Positions 45,549 through 56,275 of a stretch of 64,000 bases of DNA are shown here, piece by piece. The stretch is from Sphingobacterium faecale. GTDB taxonomy: Bacteria; Bacteroidota; Bacteroidia; Sphingobacteriales; Sphingobacteriaceae. A model generated the notes under the pieces. The model did no database searches and was not told the DNA's origin. It was given only the letters and a program-made list of their open reading frames with translations. The translations under genes and the position numbers were made by a program. Positions within the stretch are counted from its first letter, which is position 1; every line of letters begins with the position of its first letter. The stretch is taken from assembly GCF_016746095.1 (NCBI RefSeq), contig NZ_JAERTY010000001.1:248001-312000 (forward strand), given 5' to 3'.

Positions 45549-45938
45549 ATGGAAAGGAGAACAAAAAAAATAGGAATTGTTATAGGGATAACAATTGTGC
45601 TGATTTCAAACATACCTATCTTTAACCTCGGTCTGTTGGCAGGGCTTGATGATGGAAAATTACGTTATTCGAATGGAGATGCATCTTGGACCGTGGTAGA
45701 AGATTTTAATTATTTCTCAGGACTTGTTGAAAAAGAAGGATATGCCGAGGCTATTAAAGCCAAAAATCCTAAAAGTGAAAATACCGAAATGTACCAACTG
45801 TATAGGATGAATCCATTATATTTTTGGCGATGGAGCTATTATTTGATTGTGAGTAAAGATTTTAAGTATAAGGACTGGAAGGAAATCGAGTTTAATAGGG
45901 TTCCTTACGATCCGGATAATGTAGGGCAGCAATTTTGA
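45549..45938 (+). CDS. Small single-helix membrane-anchored protein, duplicate copy B
   Basis: This 129-aa paralogue of the 44010 product can be started at 45501, 45540 or 45549. The last aligns with the start of copy A (M-x-R-R-T-K-K) and is chosen. The DNA of the first about 115 bp and last about 130 bp is almost unchanged between copies, including about 20 bp after the stop (CTTCAGTTCTGGCTAA). The interior (E-D-F-N-Y-F-S-G-L-V-E-K-E-G onwards) has many amino-acid changes and a length difference. Function is unknown. Confidence 0.75.
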   Translation: MERRTKKIGIVIGITIVLISNIPIFNLGLLAGLDDGKLRYSNGDASWTVVEDFNYFSGLVEKEGYAEAIKAKNPKSENTEMYQLYRMNPLYFWRWSYYLIVSKDFKYKDWKEIEFNRVPYDPDNVGQQF

Positions 45939-45965
45939 TTTTTCTTCAGTTCTGGCTAAGCAATA

Positions 45966-46379
45966 TTGTTGGACATCAATATGAACTTGATTTCTTTTAA
46001 AGATCTCTTTTGTGCAAAGAGACGAGAAAAACTATTGATACTTAAATACGACACTAAGTCCTGTAATATTTGTTTAAGCCAAGATATTTTGTTGCTGTCT
46101 AAGTTACATAAAAAGGAACAAGAGAGCGTAATACTGCTTGTTTCTGCAAGTAACGTGAACGAGTTTAAGATTATAAGAGAAAAGTATAAGGACAAACTAA
46201 GTGTGTATGGCATGAAAGAAGAAAGTAGTGTTATTATCGGGATTGACAAGGAATTGTTGCCCTATTATTTTTTAGCGGAACAGGACAAACCCCTGAGAAT
46301 GGTGTTTATACCGGATAAAAATCTTTCCAATTTGAGCAGATCCTACTTGAATTATGTATTTGCAAACTACATAAGATGA
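45966..46379 (+). CDS. Thioredoxin-like CxxC protein
   Basis: This 137-aa protein has a D-T-K-S-C-N-I-C-L-S segment, a C-x-x-C pair at about residues 33-36 placed after a beta-strand (LLILKYD), as in thioredoxin folds. It has no signal peptide and its length is near that of minimal thioredoxins. The WC of classical thioredoxin is replaced by S-C. Its stop overlaps the start of the beta-propeller gene (ATGA), so the two are co-translated. A redox or sensing partner of the envelope proteins downstream is plausible. Family assignment is by motif and size only. Confidence 0.6.
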   Translation: MLDINMNLISFKDLFCAKRREKLLILKYDTKSCNICLSQDILLLSKLHKKEQESVILLVSASNVNEFKIIREKYKDKLSVYGMKEESSVIIGIDKELLPYYFLAEQDKPLRMVFIPDKNLSNLSRSYLNYVFANYIR

Positions 46380-47518
46380 AACTGTCTACCTCTTATTTAA
46401 TCTTTATCCTTTTGTGGGTTCCATTTTTGGAAGTAAAAGCACAGGGTCTCATCTATTCTCCCGATATTCCTGTCGAACAGCATCGTATTGTAATTGATCA
46501 TGCATTGGGAGGTACAGTAAGCGAATGGTTTGTCGAGCTTTCCTATACTCCATTGGAAACAAAGAATAGCAGGGACGTCGTTAATTCGGTCTTTAAGACA
46601 GGTATGATTGGCAATTCAATCGGTATACTTCCCAATGATAGCAAGAAATTTTATATCTACTCTACCGAGGGGAGATTGATCAAGATGGTAGATATTGCCA
46701 AAATATCAGGGCTACCTAATAGCGAAGGCGTTCATGATATGCGGGTTTGGGGCGATTGCTTTGTATTGTCCATGACGAATTATAAGGTCAAAATGGACAA
46801 CAAAGGAGAGAACATTTTGCTGCTGGAGGAGCAATTTCGCTATGGCACCGATTCCGTACAGGTCGGGAACTTGGTCTGGAAGTATATGCGGTATGATAGT
46901 TTGGACAACCCAACCATCGCGCTGGCATTGAATAACAATGTCGTTATCGGTTATAGTAATGACAGAGCACAGTTTTTCTTTGATAAGGATACTTATTTTT
47001 CTCCAGTATCCACTCCAAATGGGTTGAGCTATTTTTTGCCCGACAATCATTACAAAATCTTCGAATTGGAAGAATCTAAAATCAATAAGGTTTACGATTT
47101 TATCTTTCCGCAACATAATCTCGTGGATACTTCAGTAGTTTACAATTCGTATACAGACTGGGCTAAAAAAATCATTAAACAGGAAGAAAAAATACACGCA
47201 TTCGACCATGTGTTACGTTGTGGTAATTACCTGATCTTTAAGGCAGGTCTTTATAATTTTTATGGACTTGATCTATTCACCAAAGATTTCATCAGCTTCG
47301 CCAATATTATTCCCGATCAATCCAATGACTATATGGAGGTTTTTTCCAACTTTCCAGTCTTGACCGATGGTGAATACCTATATACCTTTATGCATTCTTA
47401 CTCTGTGCAGTATTCGAGGAATACGTGCGAAGAGGAAAACCATACTATGCGTAAAGAATATCAAGATTTATTAAAACAGTATAACATCATATTGCTGCGT
47501 TTTAAATTGAAAATATGA
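46376..47518 (+). CDS. Secreted 6-bladed beta-propeller protein
   Basis: This 380-aa protein has a signal peptide (YLIFILLWVPFLEVKAQ) and the characteristic start of Bacteroidota 6-bladed propellers (W-F-V-E-L-S-Y-T-P-L-E-T), with blades such as K-K-F-Y-I-Y-S-T-E-G-R-L-I-K. The Cys of the lipoprotein versions is absent. These proteins often occur with thioredoxin-like and OMP-barrel genes, as here, but have no proven biochemical role. It overlaps the previous gene by 4 nt and the next by 4 nt. Confidence 0.8.
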   Translation: MKLSTSYLIFILLWVPFLEVKAQGLIYSPDIPVEQHRIVIDHALGGTVSEWFVELSYTPLETKNSRDVVNSVFKTGMIGNSIGILPNDSKKFYIYSTEGRLIKMVDIAKISGLPNSEGVHDMRVWGDCFVLSMTNYKVKMDNKGENILLLEEQFRYGTDSVQVGNLVWKYMRYDSLDNPTIALALNNNVVIGYSNDRAQFFFDKDTYFSPVSTPNGLSYFLPDNHYKIFELEESKINKVYDFIFPQHNLVDTSVVYNSYTDWAKKIIKQEEKIHAFDHVLRCGNYLIFKAGLYNFYGLDLFTKDFISFANIIPDQSNDYMEVFSNFPVLTDGEYLYTFMHSYSVQYSRNTCEEENHTMRKEYQDLLKQYNIILLRFKLKI

Positions 47519-50307
47519 GATTTCTTATAGGCTGTTTACTGTTTTTCATGTTTGTGCACCCTACATTATCCCAAACAAAAATTTATGGGAGCGTAGTCGA
47601 TACGCTGAGCAATAGGGCATTGCGAAATGCTACCGTATCGATTTATCAGGAGGGGGTAGGGGCGGTTCAAAAAGTGACATTGACAGACCTTTTTGGGAAA
47701 TTTACTGTAGACCAACTGAACCACAACATGATGTATCGAGCGGAGTTTAGCTATCAGGGTTACCAAAAACTGATTAAGGAATTTTCGCTTGATAAAGACC
47801 AACAGCTTGATTTTGGTAGGTTGCATTTAGAACGGCAGATAAATGAAATAGAGGAAGTGACCATGCTCCCTCCTGTACGGATGAAAGGTGACACCATCGA
47901 GTTTAACGCCGATGCCTTTCAGTTGGACACCAATGCTGTGGTAGAAGACCTGATCCACAAGTTGCCGGGTATAATCGTATGGGGTGATGGCAAAATTACC
48001 TATAACGGAAAAGAAGTGCCTTCTATCTTGATCAATGGCAAGGAATTTTTCGGATCGGATAAGTCCATTGGTCTGCGGAACATAGCAAAAGATGCGGTGC
48101 AAAAGGTGCAAGTGTATGACAACAGAACCAAGCAAGAGCAGCGGGAAAAACCACTGGATGCAAGTTATGAGATGAATGTAGTGCTCAAAGGGGAGAAAGA
48201 AAAAATGCTTTTTGGTAATATTACCGTGGGTGCCGGTACTGACAAAAGGTATGAGAACTACCTAAATCTAAATTACGCCGATAAAAGAACACAGTCAAGT
48301 CTTGCTTATGCAAACAACAATGCCAACAAAAACCTGAACAGTCTGGATCAACTGCTCAAAAACACTACCTATAAAGGTGTGGGTATCAATGCAGACTACC
48401 ATTCTGATTTCAGTCGTCCCGGTATCAATCGCCAACATGTTCTTGCGGCAAGATACCAACACGACTTTTTGGCCACGAAGGAGACCGACCTTAAAAATAT
48501 CATCACAGCAAATGTGTTCAGCAATTGGGATAGGGAAGACATGACCAACACGTCAAATACCCTTGTATCTGGAAACAATGGGGAACATACCAATCAAAGG
48601 AGCTACCATAGTTTAGACGTCACAAATAATCAAGCTATTCAAGGGGATATCAAGTATGAGCTTACCCAAGAAATAAATGGCAGACATACGCGAATAAAAA
48701 GTACACTAAGCCTATTGACCTCGGAACAGGATGGCCAAAGTTCATCGGAGACCGATTATGACTATAGCAACAACCAATCCCGTAGTATCCGACAAGAACA
48801 GCAGTACCAGAAAAGGCAGTCAGTTACTTTCACATTTTCAGCCAACTGGGGAGTTAAAAATCTTGGCTATATACAAGAAAGAAACAAAAAGCAACGTGTT
48901 TTGGACAGACTGAAGTATGGATTGGATTGGAGGGCCAGCCTGAATGAAAACGACTCCCAACAAAACAGCAATGCACAAATTGAAAACAGATTGAATCCGG
49001 ATGCGGATCAGTATATTGACAGATCATACAACAATGACTATCGGATGAACAAGCAACAGTTGATCTTCACTGTAGCCAATCGCAAAGACAGGTTCAAGAT
49101 TATCAACGCTGTAGACTTCAATTATTCGGATACCGATCAAAAAGTCAGCGATATAGATGGTAATACCGAAATGAATAATACCGCCTTGACCCACGCTTCA
49201 AAGCTTAAGCAATCATTGTATACTCCTAAGATAGAGTACAGCTACCGTATTTTTGAGAGAGATTATACAGGCAGACTCTCGGAATATTTGGCTTTCAACC
49301 CATCATTGGCACTCAGATTACTGAACCGCACCAACAGTTCATCATTGGGGTATCGGAATATCAAACAGAGGTTTGTGTCACATCTTCCAAAACTGGAAGT
49401 GGAATACCGTAAAAATAGGTACGGGACGTACTTTTTTACCTCAACATTGGGCTTCCAACGCAGCGAGGACTTCCCGACCATCGATCAATTGCAGCCTATC
49501 TATGACGACATAAACCCGGCTTACCGCTATTTTGGCAATCCCAATCTTTCCAAAACGGAAAAGCAGACATGGATGGGGCGCCTGCAATTTGAAGAGCATA
49601 AGACCTATGCCCTACGCGTAAACATAAATGCGATGTACAATACCCTTAGCTCTGGAATACGTGATAGTATTGTCTTTGCTCCCGGTCAACAGCAAGTATT
49701 TTCGGTAAATATGGCGCAAGACATGTATGACTTCAATACAAGTGTTAATGTTTCCAAACCTTTTGTCATCAAAAAAGACCAAACATTTACCATTGAAATC
49801 AATGCCTCGTCCTACCGGTCAAAAAACTACCAATACATCGATGAGGAATTGCAAAAGTTAGCGCCTATGAGCCAAGATATCAACTTCATTACTTATTATA
49901 CCAATGGCTCTAAGTATCAGCTGAGTTTGAAAGGAGGTTATAACCAGTACGACAGTAGAAACCTAACGGCTGCGAACTATTCCTTTTCTTCTGTTGAATA
50001 CTACACCGCATTCGGCATGGCTTGTGCGTTGACAAAAAAGATGAAAATAGGATCGGATATAAATGGTCGTTTTATTAATTCTAATAAGTTTCGTGATGAC
50101 TTGGCTATCTGGAATGCAAATGTATCGCATCGATTCACCAAAGGGAATAATTTGGAAGCCAAGTTAGCTCTATATGATATTTTGAAACAAAACAAAGGAA
50201 TGTATGTTCGTAATGGTACCGTTGAACTCACTACGGGTCATCGCAATAGCCTAAGACAGTTTTTCCAACTTTCACTGGCTTATTACCCCCGGAAATTTGG
50301 ACTATAA
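47515..50307 (+). CDS. Outer-membrane beta-barrel protein with CarboxypepD_reg-like domain
   Basis: This 930-aa protein has a signal peptide (FLIGCLLFFMFVHPTLSQ), an N-terminal carboxypeptidase-regulatory-like beta sandwich (residues 22-100, T-K-I-Y-G-S-V-V-D-T-L-S) and a plug-like region (LIHKLPGIIVWGDGKITYNG). A long C-terminal barrel (from about 240) ends with aromatic-rich strands (FFQLSLAYYPRKFGL). This is the TonB-receptor-related OMP_b-brl_3 type (PF14905), which usually lacks a TonB box. It likely forms an outer-membrane transport pore with the preceding propeller protein. It is nearly full length, although the following gene is broken. Confidence 0.85.
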   Translation: MRFLIGCLLFFMFVHPTLSQTKIYGSVVDTLSNRALRNATVSIYQEGVGAVQKVTLTDLFGKFTVDQLNHNMMYRAEFSYQGYQKLIKEFSLDKDQQLDFGRLHLERQINEIEEVTMLPPVRMKGDTIEFNADAFQLDTNAVVEDLIHKLPGIIVWGDGKITYNGKEVPSILINGKEFFGSDKSIGLRNIAKDAVQKVQVYDNRTKQEQREKPLDASYEMNVVLKGEKEKMLFGNITVGAGTDKRYENYLNLNYADKRTQSSLAYANNNANKNLNSLDQLLKNTTYKGVGINADYHSDFSRPGINRQHVLAARYQHDFLATKETDLKNIITANVFSNWDREDMTNTSNTLVSGNNGEHTNQRSYHSLDVTNNQAIQGDIKYELTQEINGRHTRIKSTLSLLTSEQDGQSSSETDYDYSNNQSRSIRQEQQYQKRQSVTFTFSANWGVKNLGYIQERNKKQRVLDRLKYGLDWRASLNENDSQQNSNAQIENRLNPDADQYIDRSYNNDYRMNKQQLIFTVANRKDRFKIINAVDFNYSDTDQKVSDIDGNTEMNNTALTHASKLKQSLYTPKIEYSYRIFERDYTGRLSEYLAFNPSLALRLLNRTNSSSLGYRNIKQRFVSHLPKLEVEYRKNRYGTYFFTSTLGFQRSEDFPTIDQLQPIYDDINPAYRYFGNPNLSKTEKQTWMGRLQFEEHKTYALRVNINAMYNTLSSGIRDSIVFAPGQQQVFSVNMAQDMYDFNTSVNVSKPFVIKKDQTFTIEINASSYRSKNYQYIDEELQKLAPMSQDINFITYYTNGSKYQLSLKGGYNQYDSRNLTAANYSFSSVEYYTAFGMACALTKKMKIGSDINGRFINSNKFRDDLAIWNANVSHRFTKGNNLEAKLALYDILKQNKGMYVRNGTVELTTGHRNSLRQFFQLSLAYYPRKFGL

Positions 50308-50318
50308 ATTTGTGATTT

Positions 50319-51156
50319 ATGGATTGGTCAATACGTATTGGATTTTTTATGCTGCTCGGCAATTCTTTGGTAGTACTAAACAAATTTCCGAATCCTACAG
50401 TTGTCTCAAAGGAGATATGATTTTATTTGACTACGGTAGTCGCCTTATCTGTTTTGTCTATTGTGTTGTTACGTCGTAAAGAACGGTTTGCTTTTCATTT
50501 TTTGGATTTTCATTGTCATATTATCCAGAACTTGGATCAACTGGTCTGTTTTTTAATCCGGGGCCTCATGCCATATATTTAGCAATCTCGATTCCATGGG
50601 TGGTGGTTTACACTATAAAGAAATTTGCAGGTAAACGATATGTGCAGGGGCTATTGGGGGTAGTCCTTTTAGGGGTAGGTACATTTTTGATAGCTGTTTT
50701 AATGTCAAGATCTGCTTGGATTGGTTTGTTTTGTGGGATAACGTTACCATTAATAGTTTTTTTTGGTAACACAAACAGGATCGGTGTTTTAAAAAAAATA
50801 ACTCTTTTTACATTGGGATGTACATTTTTTTATTGTATTATGTAAAAATTGATTCATCAAATGGAAGGATACTCATTTGGAACGTTTCTTCTACCATAAT
50901 GAAGGATCACTGGATGACAGGTATTGGATTGGGCAGATTTTCTCAAGAGCATATGCATTATCAAAAAGAATACCTCGGCACGAAGGTAGAAGATGGGGAG
51001 AAATTTAACAGATTAGCGGGAGATGTCAGATTTGCATTCAACGACTTTTTACAAATCTTTATTGAAGGGGGAATATTGATCTTGACCATGTTCGTTTTTA
51101 TAGTCCTATCTATAATACTATTATTGATAGTTCACATTAGTGGGCTGTTTTTGTAA
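50319..51156 (+). pseudogene. Broken O-antigen-ligase-like polytopic membrane protein
   Basis: The frame opening at 50319 gives M-D-W-S-I-R-I-G-F-F-M-L-L-G-N and P-N-P-T-V-V-S-K-E-I, then stops at TGA (50418-50420) where related proteins would be expected to have Trp. It resumes in frame with F-Y-L-T-T-V-V-A-L-S-V-L-S. Frame 2 then carries G-S-T-G-L-F-F-N-P-G-P-H-A-I-Y-L-A and L-M-S-R-S-A-W. Frame 1 carries D-S-S-N-G-R-I-L-I-W and the G-I-G-L-G-R-F motif. These are hallmarks of the Wzy_C O-antigen ligase-like family. A nonsense change, an internal deletion, a second frameshift and an early end (H-I-S-G-L-F-L) show decay. Confidence 0.8.
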
Positions 51157-51177
51157 ATATCGTATTCCATAAAGTAG

Positions 51178-51229
51178 TTTTATAACCAGAAGAGGTCAGT
51201 TAAATAACTGACCTCTTCTGGTTATAAAA
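51178..51229. repeat. 25-bp perfect inverted repeat with 2-nt loop
   Basis: Arms at 51178-51202 and 51205-51229 are exact complements separated by AA. Each contains AACCAGAAGAGGTCAGT. It lies between the ligase-like pseudogene and the convergent monooxygenase gene, so it may end both transcripts, though neither strand carries a U-tract beyond AAAA/TTTT at the base of the stem. Confidence 0.9.
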
Positions 51230-51235
51230 GCACTA

Positions 51236-53020
<1,785 letters not shown>

Positions 53021-54196
53021 ATGAGTCATGTTTTACAAAAGGAACGCAACTTGGGTTTTTATCAGGCTATTGTTCCAATCATTATTTCTGTGTTTTGTGT
53101 CTATCTGACGATAGGTATAGTACTTGGTGTTATTCCTGGATTTGTTCAAAATACGCTGGGGTTTGATAGTGTTATAGTCGGGATTGTTATCGGTTTGCAG
53201 TTTTTGTCCACCTTATTGACGCGTGCTTATTCTGGTAAAATGACCGATACCAGAGGTGCTAAGAAAAGTAAGATGCTGGGTGTATTTTTAGCTATCATAG
53301 CCGGAGTAGCTTACGTGTCTGCGGTTTCACTGATAGCATATCCTATGATAGCTCTGGGATTCCTTATTGTAGCACGTATTGTACATGGTGTGGGAGAAAG
53401 CTTTCTTATTACAGGTGCGCTGACATGGGGCATCGGCCTTGTTGGAGCTGCCAACTCCGGTAAGGTGATGACGTGGAACGGTATAGCGATGTATGCAGGG
53501 ATTGCTCTAGGAGCGCCTCTAAGTATATATATGGATAAGAACTACGATTTAACCTGGGTTTTCTCGTTAATCATCTTGTTGCCAATAGTGAGCTGGTTGG
53601 TTACGTTGCGCCTTCCGGGCCTGCAGATCGAGACGACGACTGCTAGAATGCCATTTTATAAAGTTATAGGTGCCGTGTCAGGCGAAGGTATGAGCTTGGC
53701 CTTTTCTTCTATAGCATTTGGCTGCATTGCCTCTTTTATAGCGCTGTTTTTTACGCACAACGACTGGGGTGGTTCTTCGTATGCATTTTTAACTTTTGGC
53801 GCTTGCTATGTGCTTACTCGTGTCTTTTTTGCTAATTTCCCAGATCGATTTGGAGGTTATAAAATAGCCATGATATCCCTAGTGGTGGAGTTAATAGGGC
53901 AGGTATTGATCTGGACGGCTACTACGGAATTGGCTGCTATTATTGGTTGCGGTTTGACAGGTATCGGCTTTTCACTTGTTTTTCCAGCTTTGGGCGTATT
54001 GGCGCTACAGCGTGTCGAACCACAGATGCGAGGAACAGCATTGGGAGCTTATGTTGCTTTTGTAGACTTATCATTAGGTCTTGCTGGCCCCATAGCTGGG
54101 CTGATTGCAGGCTGGTTTGACTATCAAACAGTGTATCTGTTTGGAGGACTTAGTTGTTTGTTGTCCATCCTATTGCTGATGTACAATAAAAAGTAA
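53021..54196 (+). CDS. MFS transporter, YfcJ/YhhS-like
   Basis: The 391-aa protein has twelve predicted membrane helices. The MFS loop 2-3 signature appears as R-A-Y-S-G-K-M-T-D-T-R-G-A-K-K, with R-I-V-H-G-V-G-E-S-F following in TM4. This arrangement matches the YfcJ/YhhS efflux permeases, whose natural substrates are poorly known. It is followed about 110 bp later by a Crp-type regulator with its own -7 box. Gene order next to the Tmm-like enzyme is divergent and need not reflect shared function. Confidence 0.86.
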   Translation: MSHVLQKERNLGFYQAIVPIIISVFCVYLTIGIVLGVIPGFVQNTLGFDSVIVGIVIGLQFLSTLLTRAYSGKMTDTRGAKKSKMLGVFLAIIAGVAYVSAVSLIAYPMIALGFLIVARIVHGVGESFLITGALTWGIGLVGAANSGKVMTWNGIAMYAGIALGAPLSIYMDKNYDLTWVFSLIILLPIVSWLVTLRLPGLQIETTTARMPFYKVIGAVSGEGMSLAFSSIAFGCIASFIALFFTHNDWGGSSYAFLTFGACYVLTRVFFANFPDRFGGYKIAMISLVVELIGQVLIWTATTELAAIIGCGLTGIGFSLVFPALGVLALQRVEPQMRGTALGAYVAFVDLSLGLAGPIAGLIAGWFDYQTVYLFGGLSCLLSILLLMYNKK

Positions 54197-54273
54197 GCGA
54201 ACTGTAAATTTAAAAATGGGCGTTCTATGGTAGAGCGTTTGATAATTGACGTCCTTAAGCGTGTTTTTATTAG

Positions 54274-54281
54274 TAGATTTG
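54274..54281 (+). promoter_or_regulatory. -7 box of the Crp/Fnr-family gene
   Basis: TAGATTTG matches TAnnTTTG 23 nt before the ATG at 54305. Confidence 0.5.
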
Positions 54282-54304
54282 TTTGATATAGATCGACAAC
54301 ATCC

Positions 54305-54874
54305 ATGACAGCATCACTAGCAGCGTACATTAGCGATAAAATAACAGTAACAGATGAAGAGCTGAATACCATATTATCTTATTTTAGATTAATAAAACTT
54401 AAAAAAGATGAAGTATTGCTCTCACATGGAGAAGCCAGTCAGCGAACATTTTTTGTAAATAAAGGTTGTGTACGGATTTTTTTTATCAATAATGAAGGGC
54501 AAGAGTCGACCCGTTATTTTGCGTTTGAAAACCAGTTTGCTACCGCTTTAGTGAGTTTTATTACATCCGATCCCTCAGAAGAGCTTATTCAAGCGGTCGA
54601 ATCTTCTGAGGTGTTTTATATTACACATAAAAACTTTTTCTATTTGTTGGAGACAATCCCGCAATGGGGAAAGTTTTATCGTATTTATCTAGAAATGGCT
54701 TACGTGAATAACACCAATAGATTGATGTCATTCTTGACGCAGGATGCTACGGAAAGGTATCGATTGCTGTTGGCCGAAAATCCGACGGTAGTACGTAGGC
54801 TTTCCAATAAAATGGTAGCTTCTTATTTGAATATGTCTCAAGAAACATTAAGCCGACTGAAATCGAAGTTATAG
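54305..54874 (+). CDS. Crp/Fnr-family transcription regulator
   Basis: This 189-aa protein has an N-terminal cyclic-nucleotide-binding-type beta roll (residues 20-125: LSHGEASQRTFFVNKGCVRIFF). A short helical linker and a C-terminal helix-turn-helix (NKMVASYLNMSQETLSRLKSK) follow. It lacks the Cys cluster of Fnr and the R/S pair for cAMP, so its ligand is unknown. Many Bacteroidota encode such short regulators next to transporters or efflux genes; the upstream MFS gene is a candidate target. Confidence 0.9.
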   Translation: MTASLAAYISDKITVTDEELNTILSYFRLIKLKKDEVLLSHGEASQRTFFVNKGCVRIFFINNEGQESTRYFAFENQFATALVSFITSDPSEELIQAVESSEVFYITHKNFFYLLETIPQWGKFYRIYLEMAYVNNTNRLMSFLTQDATERYRLLLAENPTVVRRLSNKMVASYLNMSQETLSRLKSKL

Positions 54875-54892
54875 GTTTTAATTGAAACTATA

Positions 54893-54923
54893 TTCCCTTG
54901 AATCTATCTAAGATCCAAGGGAA
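54893..54923. terminator. Possible terminator between convergent genes
   Basis: TTCCCTTG (54893-54900) pairs with CAAGGGAA (54916-54923) across a 15-nt loop. No T-run follows, so it is weak. It sits between the Crp-type gene and the end of the minus-strand operon. Confidence 0.4.
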
Positions 54924-54932
54924 AGAATTATC

Positions 54933-56264
54933 TCACTTTTCTATCAATTCAAAAACACCTTCATTCTTCAAGATAAGAAGTCCGTGTTTGTCACTACTTA
55001 CACCTTCTTCGATGGTGTAAGTATAGGTTGGACGGTTATCTTTCATCACTGTTGGTAAGAATTTAAACTGCATGTTGGGATGTTGTACGCGGAGTATGTC
55101 AGCAGCTTCTATAATATGTGTTGATATAATAAAATTGCTGGAATTATGACTTGCAAAGGCGCTGGATACTGCTGTTGTAGCCTCTAATGCGTCTTTGACA
55201 TTGGTCCCCTTAAACAGCTCATCGAAAATAACCAGTAGTTTTTTTTGAGCGGCAACTTCCTCGGCTATCATTTTAACCCTCTTGACTTCTGCGTAGAAGT
55301 GACTGTATCCTTTTGAAAGATTGTCTGGGACATTAATGGAGGTAAAAAGGCCTTCTTTGAGCGTAAGAGTTAGTGAATGGGCTGCTATGGGAAGCCCTAC
55401 ATGGCTCAGGTAGAGCGAAGAGGCAACGGCTTTCATGAAGGTCGACTTACCAGCCATATTTGCTCCTGTTAGAAAAAGCACCGTACTATCATCGGAAAGA
55501 GTAAGATTATTACTTACCGCATCTTTCAAAGCAGGATGTCGTAACTTCTCAACTTTATAAAGAGATTTGTAGTCTACAGTGAAATCGGCAAAGCATAGTT
55601 TTCGTTCCTTCATCACTTCTCTGATTCCAAAGACGACATCGAGTTCATCAATCAGTTCGATCACAGGTTTCAATCCATCGTTAGACATTTTGCTAAGGGT
55701 ATAATGAATAGAGCTTATATCTTTAATAGAATCTGCCATGTCTAGGGAGAATAGTGCTTTGATCTCGGCACTGTCCAGTTGTTTAGAAATGTATTCGATA
55801 CGTTGGTAAGCTTGTCGGTAAGTATCTTTATTCTCTTGCTTATTCAGTTCTGTGATAAAAGTATGCAAGTCTTTGAGTATCGACAGGGTAGCCTTAAGAC
55901 TGGAGGAAAATATTTCCCATTCGCTATCTATACCTATCAGCTGCTTTAACTTCTTTAATGATAAGTTCCCTAGACTGCTTACGTAGTTTGTAGCTATGGG
56001 TTGTCGTAAGTATATGTCTGCTTTTTTTAAATTTTCCAGATTGATTGGAAAATCATGAGGATACGCCGCTAGTTCTTTGATTAGCGCTTGCCTATCCCGA
56101 ATTGGTGCAATTTCTGTAAAAGGTTCTTTCAACCAACGCTCCAGTAGTTTTTCACCTCGTGTCGTTTGGGTTCTATTGTATAACTGAAAGAGGGACCCTT
56201 TTTTAAACTTGCCAAATACATTCAGGTCTTCAAGCGTTTGATTGTCCGTATGAAATTTTTTCAT
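54933..56264 (-). CDS. MutS-like ATPase without mismatch-recognition domain (paralogue 1)
   Basis: The 443-aa protein has an N-terminal helical core/lever region (residues about 1-240, starting L-E-D-L-N-V-F-G-K). The MutS ATPase follows: Walker A FLTGANMAGKSTFMKA, S-x-G-Y-S-H-F-Y-A-E-V, Walker B L-V-I-F-D-E-L-F-K-G-T-N and I-S-T-H-I. Domains I and II of MutS1 (mismatch binding, with the F-x-E motif) and the MutS2 Smr tail are absent. It is adjacent to a similar gene and last in the long minus-strand operon. A mechanochemical DNA clamp role is inferred, not shown; mismatch repair is unlikely. Confidence 0.85.
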   Translation of the reverse strand: MKKFHTDNQTLEDLNVFGKFKKGSLFQLYNRTQTTRGEKLLERWLKEPFTEIAPIRDRQALIKELAAYPHDFPINLENLKKADIYLRQPIATNYVSSLGNLSLKKLKQLIGIDSEWEIFSSSLKATLSILKDLHTFITELNKQENKDTYRQAYQRIEYISKQLDSAEIKALFSLDMADSIKDISSIHYTLSKMSNDGLKPVIELIDELDVVFGIREVMKERKLCFADFTVDYKSLYKVEKLRHPALKDAVSNNLTLSDDSTVLFLTGANMAGKSTFMKAVASSLYLSHVGLPIAAHSLTLTLKEGLFTSINVPDNLSKGYSHFYAEVKRVKMIAEEVAAQKKLLVIFDELFKGTNVKDALEATTAVSSAFASHNSSNFIISTHIIEAADILRVQHPNMQFKFLPTVMKDNRPTYTYTIEEGVSSDKHGLLILKNEGVFELIEK

Positions 56265-56275
56265 TTAAATGTTAT

